Positions 15,102-21,920 of a stretch of DNA of 35,976 nt are shown piece by piece (position 1 is the stretch's first letter; each line of letters begins with the position of its first letter). Source of the stretch: DALYDP01 sp964348685 (lineage in GTDB: Bacteria; Patescibacteriota; Gracilibacteria; Peribacterales; Peribacteraceae); assembly GCA_964348685.1 (NCBI GenBank), contig CAYGDM010000003.1, forward strand, positions 1 to 35,976, in the 5' to 3' direction. Under the pieces are notes generated by a model that was not told where the DNA came from, did no database searches, and worked only from the letters and a program-made list of their open reading frames with translations. The translations under genes and the position numbers were made by a program.

Positions 15102-15473
15102 TTACGCCGGCAAACACGCGTGTACCGTGTCGACGATGCGGCTCATGGGGTGCTCGTGCTTGATCATGTACTGCTTCACGCCGAATTCCTTGCAGCGCTG
15201 TTCGTAGGCGTCGTTCTTGTAGTTGGGCACGACAACAACCGGCATCGTCGAGCCGATCGCTTTCAAATGTTCCAGCACGTGGAATCCGTCGCCTTTGCTC
15301 ATGCGCAGATCCAAGACCAACACCTGCGGCTGCAGGCGGTCGATCGCTTCGATGGCCGCGTCGCCGCTCGATGCGGTGCTGACGTATGCGTCGCTGCCGC
15401 GCGTTTCGCAATCGAGCGAGAAGAGCGTGCAGATCGTCTGGTCGTCGTCGGCGATGAGGATGCGGTGGGACAT
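15102..15473 (-). CDS. single-domain response regulator (CheY-like receiver)
   Basis: The 123-residue protein is a stand-alone receiver domain. It has the acidic pocket Asp9-Asp10-Asp11, the phospho-acceptor Asp55 in LVLDLRMSKGDGF, and the conserved Lys105 in YMIKHEHP. The position normally held by Thr or Ser after beta strand 4 is Pro83 (VVVVPNYKNDAY). There is no output domain, so it would act through protein contact. No histidine kinase is in the window. The ATG follows a strongly CT-rich 14-nt spacer after the 69-aa gene at 15488, so both are probably one transcript. Confidence 0.92.
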   Translation of the reverse strand: MSHRILIADDDQTICTLFSLDCETRGSDAYVSTASSGDAAIEAIDRLQPQVLVLDLRMSKGDGFHVLEHLKAIGSTMPVVVVPNYKNDAYEQRCKEFGVKQYMIKHEHPMSRIVDTVHACLPA

Positions 15474-15487
15474 GGAAAGAGGGGGGA

Positions 15488-15697
15488 TTACGGATTCTTT
15501 TTTTCGATATTGAAACGCTTCGAAGCCAGGAGCGGTCGCTTCAATTCTTCCTGCAGATCTTCGTGGTTCATGCGGAACGTGCCTTCTATCATGTCTCGCA
15601 CCCCCTTTCGCAGTTTCTCCAGTCCTTCGGCAAATTTCTCCGGTGTGGGCCGGTTCTCAAGCTGCTTATCGATGGCTTCTCGTTGTGTTTGTGTCAC
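15488..15697 (-). CDS. small hypothetical protein, GTG start (69 aa)
   Basis: No family is recognised. The 69-residue product is charged and helical (TQTQREAIDKQLENRPTPEK ... GLEKLRKGVRDMIEGTF) without membrane segments. The GTG at 15697 is chosen because a near-consensus promoter (TTGCTA - 17 nt - TATAAT) places its -10 exactly 6 nt upstream; longer in-frame readings would run through the promoter. It is the first gene of a two-gene operon with the CheY-like receiver. It could be a partner of that receiver, but this is inference from position alone. Confidence 0.72.
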   Translation of the reverse strand: MTQTQREAIDKQLENRPTPEKFAEGLEKLRKGVRDMIEGTFRMNHEDLQEELKRPLLASKRFNIEKKNP

Positions 15698-15703
15698 GTA
15701 AAT

Positions 15704-15732
15704 ATTATAACATATTATGTTTACTTTAGCAA
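15704..15732 (-). promoter_or_regulatory. leaderless promoter of the 69-aa/receiver operon
   Basis: Minus strand TTGCTA (15732-15727), 17-nt spacer, consensus TATAAT (15709-15704), then 6 nt to GTG 15697. It overlaps the divergent promoter at 15720-15748. Confidence 0.82.
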
Positions 15733-15748
15733 ATACAGCCATTACCAT
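15720..15748 (+). promoter_or_regulatory. leaderless promoter of the 173-aa gene
   Basis: TTTACT (15720-15725), 17-nt spacer and TACCAT (15743-15748), then 6 nt to ATG 15755. Its -35 lies beside the -35 of the divergent promoter, so the two may compete or be co-regulated. Confidence 0.6.
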
Positions 15749-15754
15749 GCATCC

Positions 15755-16276
15755 ATGGCTCTCTGGCCTCCTCATATACCGGATACCGAAGACTTTGTAG
15801 GCGCCTTTGCGCATCTGACGGAAAACGTCCGCCATGGTTTGCACCAGGAAGATTTGTCGGTAGCTGATAAGAGCCTTGCACAGTATATGCGTACGGCGAA
15901 TGTAGGAGCCGCGCTGGTTCCGCTTCCTATCCATTGGTCTGAAAGCCGGATGGTCGTGATGTTCGACACGGTGACACAAAGGAGTATCCGTTCGAAGATG
16001 CTGCGTGTGTTTCGCGCTTCTCCCGAAGGTCCCGGAATTTTCATGGTGCCTCTACGCGTCACGCATGCAGCGGTGAATTGCATGGATAAAAAGGATGTGA
16101 AGGTTCTTGCTGATGAATTGGTTGGTGGGTTCTATGAGCAGTTCGACATGGCCAAAGGATTCGGAGTGTCCGATGTAGAATTGAGCGAAATCCATCCTGC
16201 TCGATTTAAAAAGGCGTTACATCAAATCTACGACGAAATCAGGGACAGGGTGTTGCCGGTGTTTGAGAATAAGTGA
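15755..16276 (+). CDS. hypothetical protein (173 aa)
   Basis: No family is recognised. The product is a soluble mixed alpha/beta protein with no signal peptide. A central segment (AALVPLPIHWSESRMVVMFD ... PGIFMVPLRVTHAAVNCMD) looks like beta strands, followed by helical regions. The ATG at 15755 is chosen because the TACCAT -10 stands exactly 6 nt upstream; the same frame is open further upstream to 15563, but that part runs through the divergent gene and its promoter. It is transcribed divergently from the 69-aa/receiver operon and convergent with the gene at 16286. Confidence 0.72.
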   Translation: MALWPPHIPDTEDFVGAFAHLTENVRHGLHQEDLSVADKSLAQYMRTANVGAALVPLPIHWSESRMVVMFDTVTQRSIRSKMLRVFRASPEGPGIFMVPLRVTHAAVNCMDKKDVKVLADELVGGFYEQFDMAKGFGVSDVELSEIHPARFKKALHQIYDEIRDRVLPVFENK

Positions 16277-16285
16277 AGTGCGAGT

Positions 16286-16483
16286 TCACTTGTTGAACCA
16301 TCTGCTGACGATCAGCACGACCACGCCGAGACCGGCGATGACCACGCCGTACATCATCAGCCCGATATCGAAATACGCGCCACCGGATGCTTCCGCGATC
16401 GCCCGCGCGAACAATGTAAGCAGAATGCCGCCGATCATCATGACGGCGCCGATGACTTGAAGCACGCGTGATGTTTTTGCCAT
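16286..16483 (-). CDS. small two-helix membrane protein (65 aa)
   Basis: The 65 residues contain two hydrophobic helices (about 8-28, VIGAVMMIGGILLTLFARAI, and about 40-60, IGLMMYGVVIAGLGVVVLIV) with a short loop and positive ends (MAKTSR and SRWFNK), suggesting a small inner-membrane hairpin with both ends in the cytoplasm. No family is recognised. The start is supported by a promoter, TTGCCG - 17 nt - TATGAT, whose -10 lies exactly 6 nt before the ATG. Confidence 0.72.
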   Translation of the reverse strand: MAKTSRVLQVIGAVMMIGGILLTLFARAIAEASGGAYFDIGLMMYGVVIAGLGVVVLIVSRWFNK

Positions 16484-16489
16484 GCCGAA

Positions 16490-16518
16490 ATCATAGATCC
16501 CGCCGATCGAAGCGGCAA
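16490..16518 (-). promoter_or_regulatory. leaderless promoter of the 65-aa gene
   Basis: Minus strand TTGCCG (16518-16513), 17-nt spacer and TATGAT (16495-16490), then 6 nt to ATG 16483. Confidence 0.75.
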
Positions 16519-16537
16519 ATGGAAGCGGTGATGGAGA

Positions 16538-16613
16538 TGGAGCCGACGACCGGATTTGAACCGGTGACCCTAGGTTTACGATACCTATGCTCTACCAACT
16601 GAGCTACGTCGGC
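16538..16613 (-). tRNA. tRNA-Thr (anticodon CGT)
   Basis: Read on the minus strand the 76-nt gene has acceptor GCCGACG/CGTCGGC, D arm with AGTTGGTAGA loop, anticodon stem TAGGT/ACCTA with loop ATCGTAA (anticodon CGT, codon ACG), a GGGTC variable loop, and T arm ACCGG-TTCAAAT-CCGGT. CCA is encoded after the discriminator T. Position 32 is A, which is less usual than C or T. Confidence 0.95.
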
Positions 16614-16700
16614 GTGGTGTTCTACACGGGCAAAGAACGCGGAACGGCGCCCATTGTGTGGGCTCAGAGGCGATTCGGCAAGGGCTTTCCGGCGGTCTTT

Positions 16701-16729
16701 CTGCAGATGCGCGCCATAGGCGTTACCAT
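16701..16729 (+). promoter_or_regulatory. leaderless promoter of dprA
   Basis: TACCAT (16724-16729) lies exactly 6 nt before ATG 16736. CTGCAG (16701-16706) is at the proper 17-nt distance but is a weak -35. Confidence 0.5.
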
Positions 16730-16735
16730 GCGCCC

Positions 16736-17815
16736 ATGCAGCCTGAAACAGCCCTCCTCTTTTGGTGGCTCAATATCCTCAATAAGAAGCGCTACGACCA
16801 GCTCGTGGGGTTGTATGGGTCGTTGGATGCTGCTTTGGCGCGGTTTTCGCCCGAACTCATGCGACAGCTGGGCCTGCGTGACGATTCGATCCAGAAGACA
16901 TTCGTCCGCATGGAAGAATTCGACCCGGCGGGAGCGCTCGCTCGGTTCAAGAAGTTGAACGTCGAATTGCTGACGCTTGAAGACGACAACTATCCTCGGC
17001 TGTTGAAAGAGTCGTCGGATCCGCCGGTGTTCCTCTCCTACCGTGGCGATCTCTCCGTGCTCGATCATCCCTGCGTGGCGGTCGTCGGGACGCGCGAGAT
17101 GTCGGCATATGGAAAGCGGCTCACCGAGTGGCTGACGCCGCCGCTCGTTCGCGCGGGATGCACGACCGTGAGCGGGCTCGCGTACGGCGTCGATGCCGTG
17201 GTTGCGGAATGCACGCTCGATGAAAAAGGTCGCACGGTCGCGGTGCTCGGCAGTGGCCTCGGGTCGATCTATCCGAAAGAGCATGAACGCTTGGCGCAGA
17301 AGATCGTCGACGGCGGGGGATTGCTGCTCAGCGAGTATCCTTTCAGCGAAGGGCCGCAGCAGCACGCGTTCCCTGCGAGGAATCGCATCGTCGCCGGGCT
17401 CAGCCTCGCCACCGTGGTGGTCGAAGCTCCTGCACAGAGCGGATCGCTCATTACCGCGAGGATGGCGCTTGAAGAGAACCGCGAGGTGTTCGCGTGCCCG
17501 GGGCAATTGTTCGATCCGAACATGGAAGGAAACCATCGCTTGATCGCCGAAGGCCAGGCGCAGCTGCTGCGTTCGCCCGACGACGTCCTGCGCGTCATCG
17601 GCGTGGTCGCGCCTGCCCGCGTCGAAACACGCGCGTTCGAAGCGTCGTCTCCCGACGAAGCCGGCGTGTACGCCGTGCTTACGACGTTACCCACGACCAT
17701 CGACGATCTCATCGAAAAAACCGGCAAGAGCGCGGGCGAACTCGCGGCGCTGCTGACCATGCTTGAGCTCGCGGGCGCCGCGGCGAAAGCGGGGAGCGGC
17801 TGGGTGCGGTCGTAA
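16736..17815 (+). CDS. dprA: DNA-processing protein DprA
   Basis: DprA binds single-stranded DNA and loads RecA during natural transformation. The 359 residues show an N-terminal helical SAM/HhH-like region (about 1-65), the Rossmann-like DprA core (about 75-285) and a C-terminal winged-helix-like domain (about 305-359). Core motifs include VAVVGTREMSAYG, VSGLAYGVDA, GSGLGSIYPKEH, SEYPFSEGPQQHAFPARNR, APAQSGSLITARMALEENRE and EGNHRLIAEGAQLL-like sequence. All main motifs look intact. The start at 16736 is chosen from the -10 hexamer 6 nt upstream. DprA is common in small-genome CPR bacteria, where DNA uptake is thought to supply nucleotides or recombination substrates. Confidence 0.95.
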   Translation: MQPETALLFWWLNILNKKRYDQLVGLYGSLDAALARFSPELMRQLGLRDDSIQKTFVRMEEFDPAGALARFKKLNVELLTLEDDNYPRLLKESSDPPVFLSYRGDLSVLDHPCVAVVGTREMSAYGKRLTEWLTPPLVRAGCTTVSGLAYGVDAVVAECTLDEKGRTVAVLGSGLGSIYPKEHERLAQKIVDGGGLLLSEYPFSEGPQQHAFPARNRIVAGLSLATVVVEAPAQSGSLITARMALEENREVFACPGQLFDPNMEGNHRLIAEGQAQLLRSPDDVLRVIGVVAPARVETRAFEASSPDEAGVYAVLTTLPTTIDDLIEKTGKSAGELAALLTMLELAGAAAKAGSGWVRS

Positions 17816-17821
17816 CGCCGA

Positions 17822-17850
17822 TTGCGCCATGAATTCCAAAGGCGTACGCT
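17822..17850 (+). promoter_or_regulatory. possible promoter of the 290-aa membrane protein
   Basis: TTGCGC (17822-17827), 17-nt spacer and TACGCT (17845-17850). The leader would be about 20 nt and CT-rich. Confidence 0.45.
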
Positions 17851-17876
17851 TGCCGCATTATTCATCTTCCTCCTCT

Positions 17877-18749
17877 ATGACCACTTCTCCCTCCGTGGGC
17901 CCGACGCGTTTGGGTCTGCTGTTATCCGAATCGTTTGCGTACACCAAAGCGCACCTGCAGACGATCGTCGTCGGCGCGCTCGTGTTTGGTGTGGTTGTCG
18001 GCGCGCTCCAGATGGCGTTCGGCGCTAAGGTCCTCGGCGATGTGAGCCGCGGCATGAACGATATGGGCATGGATACCGAGCGCATGGCGCAGCTCAGCGC
18101 GCGCATGGAAGCCGGCGACGAGACCGCTCTCGCGGAGCTCGAAGCGTTGCTCGAAGACACCTTCGGTGACATGTCCGAAGATGACATTGCCCGCCAGATG
18201 ATGGGCGGCGGCATGATGACGTCTCTCCTTCCGACGATCGGCGTTGGTATGATACTTGGCTGGATTCTGTCACTGCTCGCCTACGCGTATTTCGTGCTTG
18301 TTGCCGTCGAGGGCAAAGATTTGTCCGGCACGCTCGCCCGCATGCAGAAAGTCACGTTGCCGCTGCTCGGCGTCATGATCTGGTCGTTCCTTCGTTCGTT
18401 CGCCTGGATTCCGATCCTTGGCATTATCCCCGCCATCATCCTCGGCCCGCGCTTTGTCGCCGCGCCGCTCATCCATCTCACGGAGGGAAAGGGTGTCATG
18501 GCCAGTGTGGCCGATAGCTACACCCGCACGCGCGGATACTGGGGCAAGATCATCGGCAATATGATCGTCGCCGGTTTGTGCGGCGTTATCGCCATCATCG
18601 TCGTCAACATGGTGCTTGGCTTGATCCTCGGCGTCGTACCGATGCTGTTGCTCATGACGGTGCAGATCGTCGGCCAGCTCTACATGGCGTGGCTCGCGGT
18701 GTTCTCGATCCGTCTGTCGCACACGGTGTTGCAGCATCCGATTGCTTGA
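17877..18749 (+). CDS. multi-pass membrane protein of unknown function (290 aa)
   Basis: The 290 residues have a first hydrophobic helix near residues 30-50, a Met/Glu-rich soluble loop (about 55-115, with MNDMGMDTERMAQLSARMEA), then several hydrophobic helices over 125-280. A segment in the second half (LIHLTEGKGVMASVADSYTRTRGYWGKIIGN) resembles the motif seen in DUF975-like or glycerophosphodiester-phosphodiesterase membrane-domain proteins, but I cannot assign the family firmly. The ATG at 17877 is preferred because it follows a CT-rich leader and starts near the first helix; ATG 17829 in the same frame remains possible. A strong terminator follows. Confidence 0.75.
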   Translation: MTTSPSVGPTRLGLLLSESFAYTKAHLQTIVVGALVFGVVVGALQMAFGAKVLGDVSRGMNDMGMDTERMAQLSARMEAGDETALAELEALLEDTFGDMSEDDIARQMMGGGMMTSLLPTIGVGMILGWILSLLAYAYFVLVAVEGKDLSGTLARMQKVTLPLLGVMIWSFLRSFAWIPILGIIPAIILGPRFVAAPLIHLTEGKGVMASVADSYTRTRGYWGKIIGNMIVAGLCGVIAIIVVNMVLGLILGVVPMLLLMTVQIVGQLYMAWLAVFSIRLSHTVLQHPIA

Positions 18750-18768
18750 TTTGGTTTTACCAACTTTT

Positions 18769-18797
18769 AAAAAACCCCGCTCGTCGCGGGGTTTTTT
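18769..18797. terminator. bidirectional Rho-independent terminator
   Basis: AAAAAACCCCGC (18769-18780), loop TCGTC, and GCGGGGTTTTTT (18786-18797) form a perfect 12-bp stem with A and T flanks. It can work in both directions between the convergent membrane-protein and SPFH genes. Confidence 0.92.
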
Positions 18798-18802
18798 ATT
18801 GG

Positions 18803-18824
18803 CTGCACCCGCGTAGGGGTGCAG
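18803..18824. other. second hairpin before the SPFH gene end
   Basis: CTGCACCC (18803-18810) pairs with GGGTGCAG (18817-18824). It lies between the terminator and the 3' end of the minus-strand gene and may add to termination or protect the mRNA end. Confidence 0.5.
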
Positions 18825-18830
18825 TTAAGA

Positions 18831-19592
18831 CTATTTTTTGATGAGGTTTCCCAGCCCTTCCAATGCTTTCAACGTTTCGATCGGCACCATCCACACCGTC
18901 GTGTTGCTCTGATCCGAGCTGATATCGTTGATGCTTTGGAGCGTTCGGAGATGCAACGCGCCCGGCACTGCCGCGAGGAGTCGTGCGGCTTCGGCCATGT
19001 TCTGCGCCGCGCCGACTTCACCCTCCGAGTTGATGATCATCGCCTGCTTCTCGCGCTGCGCTTCGGCGACTTTTGCGATCGTGCGCTTTAGGGAATCGGG
19101 CAGAACGATGTCCTTCAATTCCACCGATTGCACGTCGATGCCCCACGCGTCGCTGACTTTGTCGACGACCAGCTTGATGCCTTCGCTGACTTGCTTCTTC
19201 TTTTGGAGTAGATCATCGAGCGTCACTTCGCCGACGGCGTTGCGCATCGTGGTCTGCGCCAGCTGCGATACGGCGTTGAAGAAATCCTCGACTTCGATGA
19301 CGGCTTTTGCCGCGTCCGACACCTTGAAGTAGATGACGGCGTTGATGCGGACGGGGATGTTGTCCTTCGTGATCGCCTCCTGGTCCGGCACGTCGACCGC
19401 CTTCACGCGGACGTCGACCTTCGTCAGCTTCTGGAAGATCGGGATGATGAGGTGCCAGCCCGGCTGCCACATCTTCGAGTACTTACCCATCGTGAAGAGG
19501 ATGCCGCGTTCGTACTGGTCCACCTGGCGGATGAACGAGAGGACGAGGACGATGACGGGGATCGCGATGCCGAGGAGTCCGACGTATTCCAT
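18831..19592 (-). CDS. SPFH/band 7 (stomatin-like) membrane protein
   Basis: SPFH proteins form oligomeric rings on membrane microdomains and often assist proteases such as FtsH or HtpX. The 253 residues begin with a hydrophobic anchor (about 3-22), then the SPFH domain (about 23-190), with QVDQYERGILFTMGKY, PGWHLIIPIFQKL, VDVRVKAVDVPDQEAITKDN and YFKVSDAAKAV. A helical region of the stomatin type follows (RTIAKVAEAQREKQAMIINS, EGEVGAAQNMAEAARLL). It resembles slipin or QmcA proteins. The ATG follows a CT-rich spacer and lies 2 nt after the tpiA stop, so the two form an operon. Confidence 0.92.
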   Translation of the reverse strand: MEYVGLLGIAIPVIVLVLSFIRQVDQYERGILFTMGKYSKMWQPGWHLIIPIFQKLTKVDVRVKAVDVPDQEAITKDNIPVRINAVIYFKVSDAAKAVIEVEDFFNAVSQLAQTTMRNAVGEVTLDDLLQKKKQVSEGIKLVVDKVSDAWGIDVQSVELKDIVLPDSLKRTIAKVAEAQREKQAMIINSEGEVGAAQNMAEAARLLAAVPGALHLRTLQSINDISSDQSNTTVWMVPIETLKALEGLGNLIKK

Positions 19593-19594
19593 GG

Positions 19595-20317
19595 TTAGAG
19601 GGGGGAGGAGCGGAGTGCATCGAGGATGCCTCCGAAGGAATCGACTTTGAGTGCCGCGCCGCCGACGAGAGCGCCGTCGACATCCTCGCAGGCGAAGATC
19701 TCCGCGGCGTTTTCCGGCTTCACCGAACCGCCGTACAGGAGGGGCGTATTCTTGAGGGCTTCGGGTAGCGATGAACGAATGAACGCGTGCATCGTCTGGA
19801 TATCGGCCGCAGTCGCGGTTTTGCCGGTGCCGATCGCCCAGACGGGTTCGTAGGCGATGACGATCGGTGCGGCGATGTCGCGTGTTCCCGCGTCGATCTG
19901 CGCGCGGACGATTTCTTCCGCGCGTCCCATTTCGCGTTCATCTGCCGTCTCGCCAACGCAGAGGAAGGGGAGTAAGCCTGCATCGAGCGCGGCGCGTACC
20001 TGCGCGTGGATCGCTTCGTCGCTCTCGCGGTGGTGCTGGCGGCGTTCGCTGTGACCGCAGAGGACCGCTTGGCAGCCATGTGCCGCGAGCATCGCCATCG
20101 AGACGTCGCCCGTGAACGCACCCGTCGCTTCGGGGCGGGCTGCTTGGCCGCCCGTCGTGAGCCCGGCCGCGACGCATTTTTCGATGTCCATCGCGCTCGG
20201 GAAGACCACGACATCGACGTCCGCCGCGGTGCGGAACGGGCCGATCGGCATATCGAAGCCCTGCGGGGCGGGGTTCATTTTCCAGTTCGCTGCGAGCAGC
20301 TTGTGTCGTTTGGGCAT
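19595..20317 (-). CDS. tpiA: triosephosphate isomerase
   Basis: This enzyme interconverts dihydroxyacetone phosphate and glyceraldehyde 3-phosphate. The 240 residues have the catalytic set: Asn11 and Lys13 in AANWKMN, His89 in CGHSERR, Glu157 in AYEPVWAIGTGKTA with the mobile loop 6, and the phosphate-binding LYGGSVKPENA. The length is slightly below the typical 250. The ATG at 20317 is supported by a -10 hexamer exactly 6 nt upstream. It is the first gene of a two-gene unit with SPFH and is divergent from rpiB across only 28 bp. Confidence 0.96.
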   Translation of the reverse strand: MPKRHKLLAANWKMNPAPQGFDMPIGPFRTAADVDVVVFPSAMDIEKCVAAGLTTGGQAARPEATGAFTGDVSMAMLAAHGCQAVLCGHSERRQHHRESDEAIHAQVRAALDAGLLPFLCVGETADEREMGRAEEIVRAQIDAGTRDIAAPIVIAYEPVWAIGTGKTATAADIQTMHAFIRSSLPEALKNTPLLYGGSVKPENAAEIFACEDVDGALVGGAALKVDSFGGILDALRSSPL

Positions 20318-20339
20318 ATGGGAAACCTACCGCTACACT
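20311..20339 (+). promoter_or_regulatory. leaderless promoter of rpiB-rpe-DUF192
   Basis: TGGGCA (20311-20316), 17-nt spacer and TACACT (20334-20339), then 6 nt to ATG 20346. The -35 lies inside the first codons of tpiA. Confidence 0.65.
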
Positions 20340-20352
20340 TCAGGTATGTCCA
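20324..20352 (-). promoter_or_regulatory. leaderless promoter of tpiA
   Basis: Minus strand TGGACA (20352-20347), 17-nt spacer and TAGGTT (20329-20324), then 6 nt to ATG 20317. The -35 lies inside the first codons of rpiB, so the two promoters occupy the same DNA. Confidence 0.65.
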
Positions 20353-20783
20353 CGATCGTCCTCGCCGCCGACCACGCCGGCCATCCCCTCAAAGAAACCA
20401 TCAAGCAGTATTTGCAGCTTGAAGGGCACACTATCGTCGATGTGAAGCCCGAGTTGGAAGCGGGGGATGATTACCCAGAGATCATGCGCGCCGGCGCGAA
20501 AGAAGTATTGAAGAAGGATGCCATCGGTATTTTCTTCGGCGGCAGCGGCAACGGCGAGGCGATGGCGGCCAACAAAGTACCGGGAATCCGCGCCGCTCTC
20601 TGTTATTCCGCGGAAACGGCGAAGCTGGCACGGCAACATAACAATGCGAACGTCATGAGCCTGGGCGCGCGACTTGTGGATGCCGGCGACGCCCTGGATA
20701 TCGTCGATACGTTCCTCGAAACCGACTTCGAAGGCGGGCGCCATGAACAGCGTGTCGCTGATCTCGATACCCTCATCGCATGA
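20346..20783 (+). CDS. rpiB: ribose-5-phosphate isomerase B
   Basis: RpiB interconverts ribose 5-phosphate and ribulose 5-phosphate in the pentose phosphate pathway. The 145 residues contain ADHAGHPLK near the start, DDYPE, the active-site stretch FGGSGNGEAMAANKVPG and RQHNNANV. The catalytic Cys of the E. coli-type enzyme is absent; this sequence has the SGNGE form known from the mycobacterial type, where the Glu (here Glu71) acts as base. The ATG at 20346 is supported by the promoter. Its stop overlaps the rpe start (ATGA), linking two consecutive pathway steps. Confidence 0.94.
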   Translation: MSTIVLAADHAGHPLKETIKQYLQLEGHTIVDVKPELEAGDDYPEIMRAGAKEVLKKDAIGIFFGGSGNGEAMAANKVPGIRAALCYSAETAKLARQHNNANVMSLGARLVDAGDALDIVDTFLETDFEGGRHEQRVADLDTLIA

Positions 20784-21433
20784 AGCACAAAGGAATTATC
20801 CTCACGGCGTCCATCCTGTCAGCCGATTTAGCTCACCTCCAGGATGAGGTCGAGAGCGTCGCGAAGGGCGCCGACGCCATCCAGGTCGACGTCATGGACG
20901 GGCACTTCGTCAAAAACCTCAGCTTCGGTGCGCCGGTCGCCGCCAGCCTCAAGACGAACCTCGCACTCGACATCCACTTGATGGTTTCGAATCCCGCCGA
21001 TCGCATCGCCGAATTTTTGAAAATCCCCGTCGAGCGGATCACCTTCCACGCCGAGGCCGTCCCCGGGACGGATGACCGCCGCGCCCTCATCGCCGCTATC
21101 CGGAAAGGGGGTGCCGAAGCGGGCATCGCGATCAACCCCGGGACCCCCGTTTCGGCCATCGATGACGTCGTTGCGGAGGTAGATATGGTCCTCGTGATGT
21201 CGGTCGAGCCCGGATTCGGCGGACAGGCGTTTATTGGCTCTGCCATCGATAAAATCAAGGCTCTGCGCGAGGCTCATTCCGGGCTCATGATCCAGGTGGA
21301 TGGTGGAATAAACGCCGAAATGGCAGCGTTGTCCATCGCCGCGGGTGCCGACAACCTGGTCATCGGAAGCGCGCTGTTTACGGCCGCCGATCGAACCGCA
21401 TTCCTCGACGCCCTCCGCCATGGCGCTGCCTAA
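20780..21433 (+). CDS. rpe: ribulose-phosphate 3-epimerase
   Basis: Rpe interconverts ribulose 5-phosphate and xylulose 5-phosphate. The 217-residue TIM barrel has TASILSAD with Ser11, QVDVMDGHFVKN with Asp37, LDIHLMVSNP with His66, MSVEPGFGGQAF and IQVDGGIN with Asp174. Three of the usual four metal ligands are present; the His normally two residues before Asp37 is Gln35. Activity with an altered metal site is likely but not certain. It overlaps rpiB by 4 nt and the DUF192 gene by 14 nt, so the three genes are one transcript. Confidence 0.94.
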   Translation: MKHKGIILTASILSADLAHLQDEVESVAKGADAIQVDVMDGHFVKNLSFGAPVAASLKTNLALDIHLMVSNPADRIAEFLKIPVERITFHAEAVPGTDDRRALIAAIRKGGAEAGIAINPGTPVSAIDDVVAEVDMVLVMSVEPGFGGQAFIGSAIDKIKALREAHSGLMIQVDGGINAEMAALSIAAGADNLVIGSALFTAADRTAFLDALRHGAA

Positions 21434-21920
21434 GTTTCTGAAGCGCATTCTCTGGGTATGGGGCTTCTTCGGGGTCCTCCTCGTCGCCCTCACGGCCGCG
21501 GGTTTGCTCTTGCCTCAACCAACCGTCGCCCCCGCGCTTGGCGAAGGGGAAATAGCTATCGTCCTGCGTGATCCGAACGGCGTGACGGTAGGCCTTGCCG
21601 TGGAGCTCGCGGATGAACCCCAGGAGTGGCGGCTCGGGCTCATGAACCGCCCCGTCGTGGAGGGGGGAATGCTCTTCGTGTTTCCCGGGGAATCGCGCCA
21701 GTCATTTTGGATGAAAGACACGCTCGTCCCCCTCGACATCGCCTACTTCCGGGCGGACGGGTCATGGGTCTCATCGGCGGTCATGCAGCCGTGCCTCGAA
21801 GACCCCTGTGCGTCGTATCCGTCGTCCGGAACAGCTCAATACGCATTGGAATTGCCGGTAGGGGGCATAGGATCATCGATCGGAAGCGGATGGATCTTGG
21901 AGATGCCTCCGGGCTCATGA
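21420..21920 (+). CDS. DUF192 family membrane-anchored protein
   Basis: The 166 residues begin with a basic stretch and one hydrophobic helix (about 10-31, WVWGFFGVLLVALTAAGLLL), a signal or anchor. A DUF192 domain follows (about 45-160): DEPQEWRLGLMNRPVVEGGM, LFVFPGESRQSFWMKDTLVP and LDIAYFRADGSWV, then paired cysteines in QPCLEDPCASYPS. DUF192 proteins are secreted or periplasmic and their function is unsettled. The ATG at 21420 lies inside the end of rpe, so translation is coupled. Its stop codon falls within the palindrome GGGCTCATGAGCCC (21911-21924). Confidence 0.88.
   Translation: MALPKFLKRILWVWGFFGVLLVALTAAGLLLPQPTVAPALGEGEIAIVLRDPNGVTVGLAVELADEPQEWRLGLMNRPVVEGGMLFVFPGESRQSFWMKDTLVPLDIAYFRADGSWVSSAVMQPCLEDPCASYPSSGTAQYALELPVGGIGSSIGSGWILEMPPGS

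Noticed and set aside
15563..15754. N-terminal extension of the 173-aa protein
   Set aside because: It would run through the divergent 69-aa gene and both promoters; the -10 hexamer 6 nt before 15755 fixes the start.
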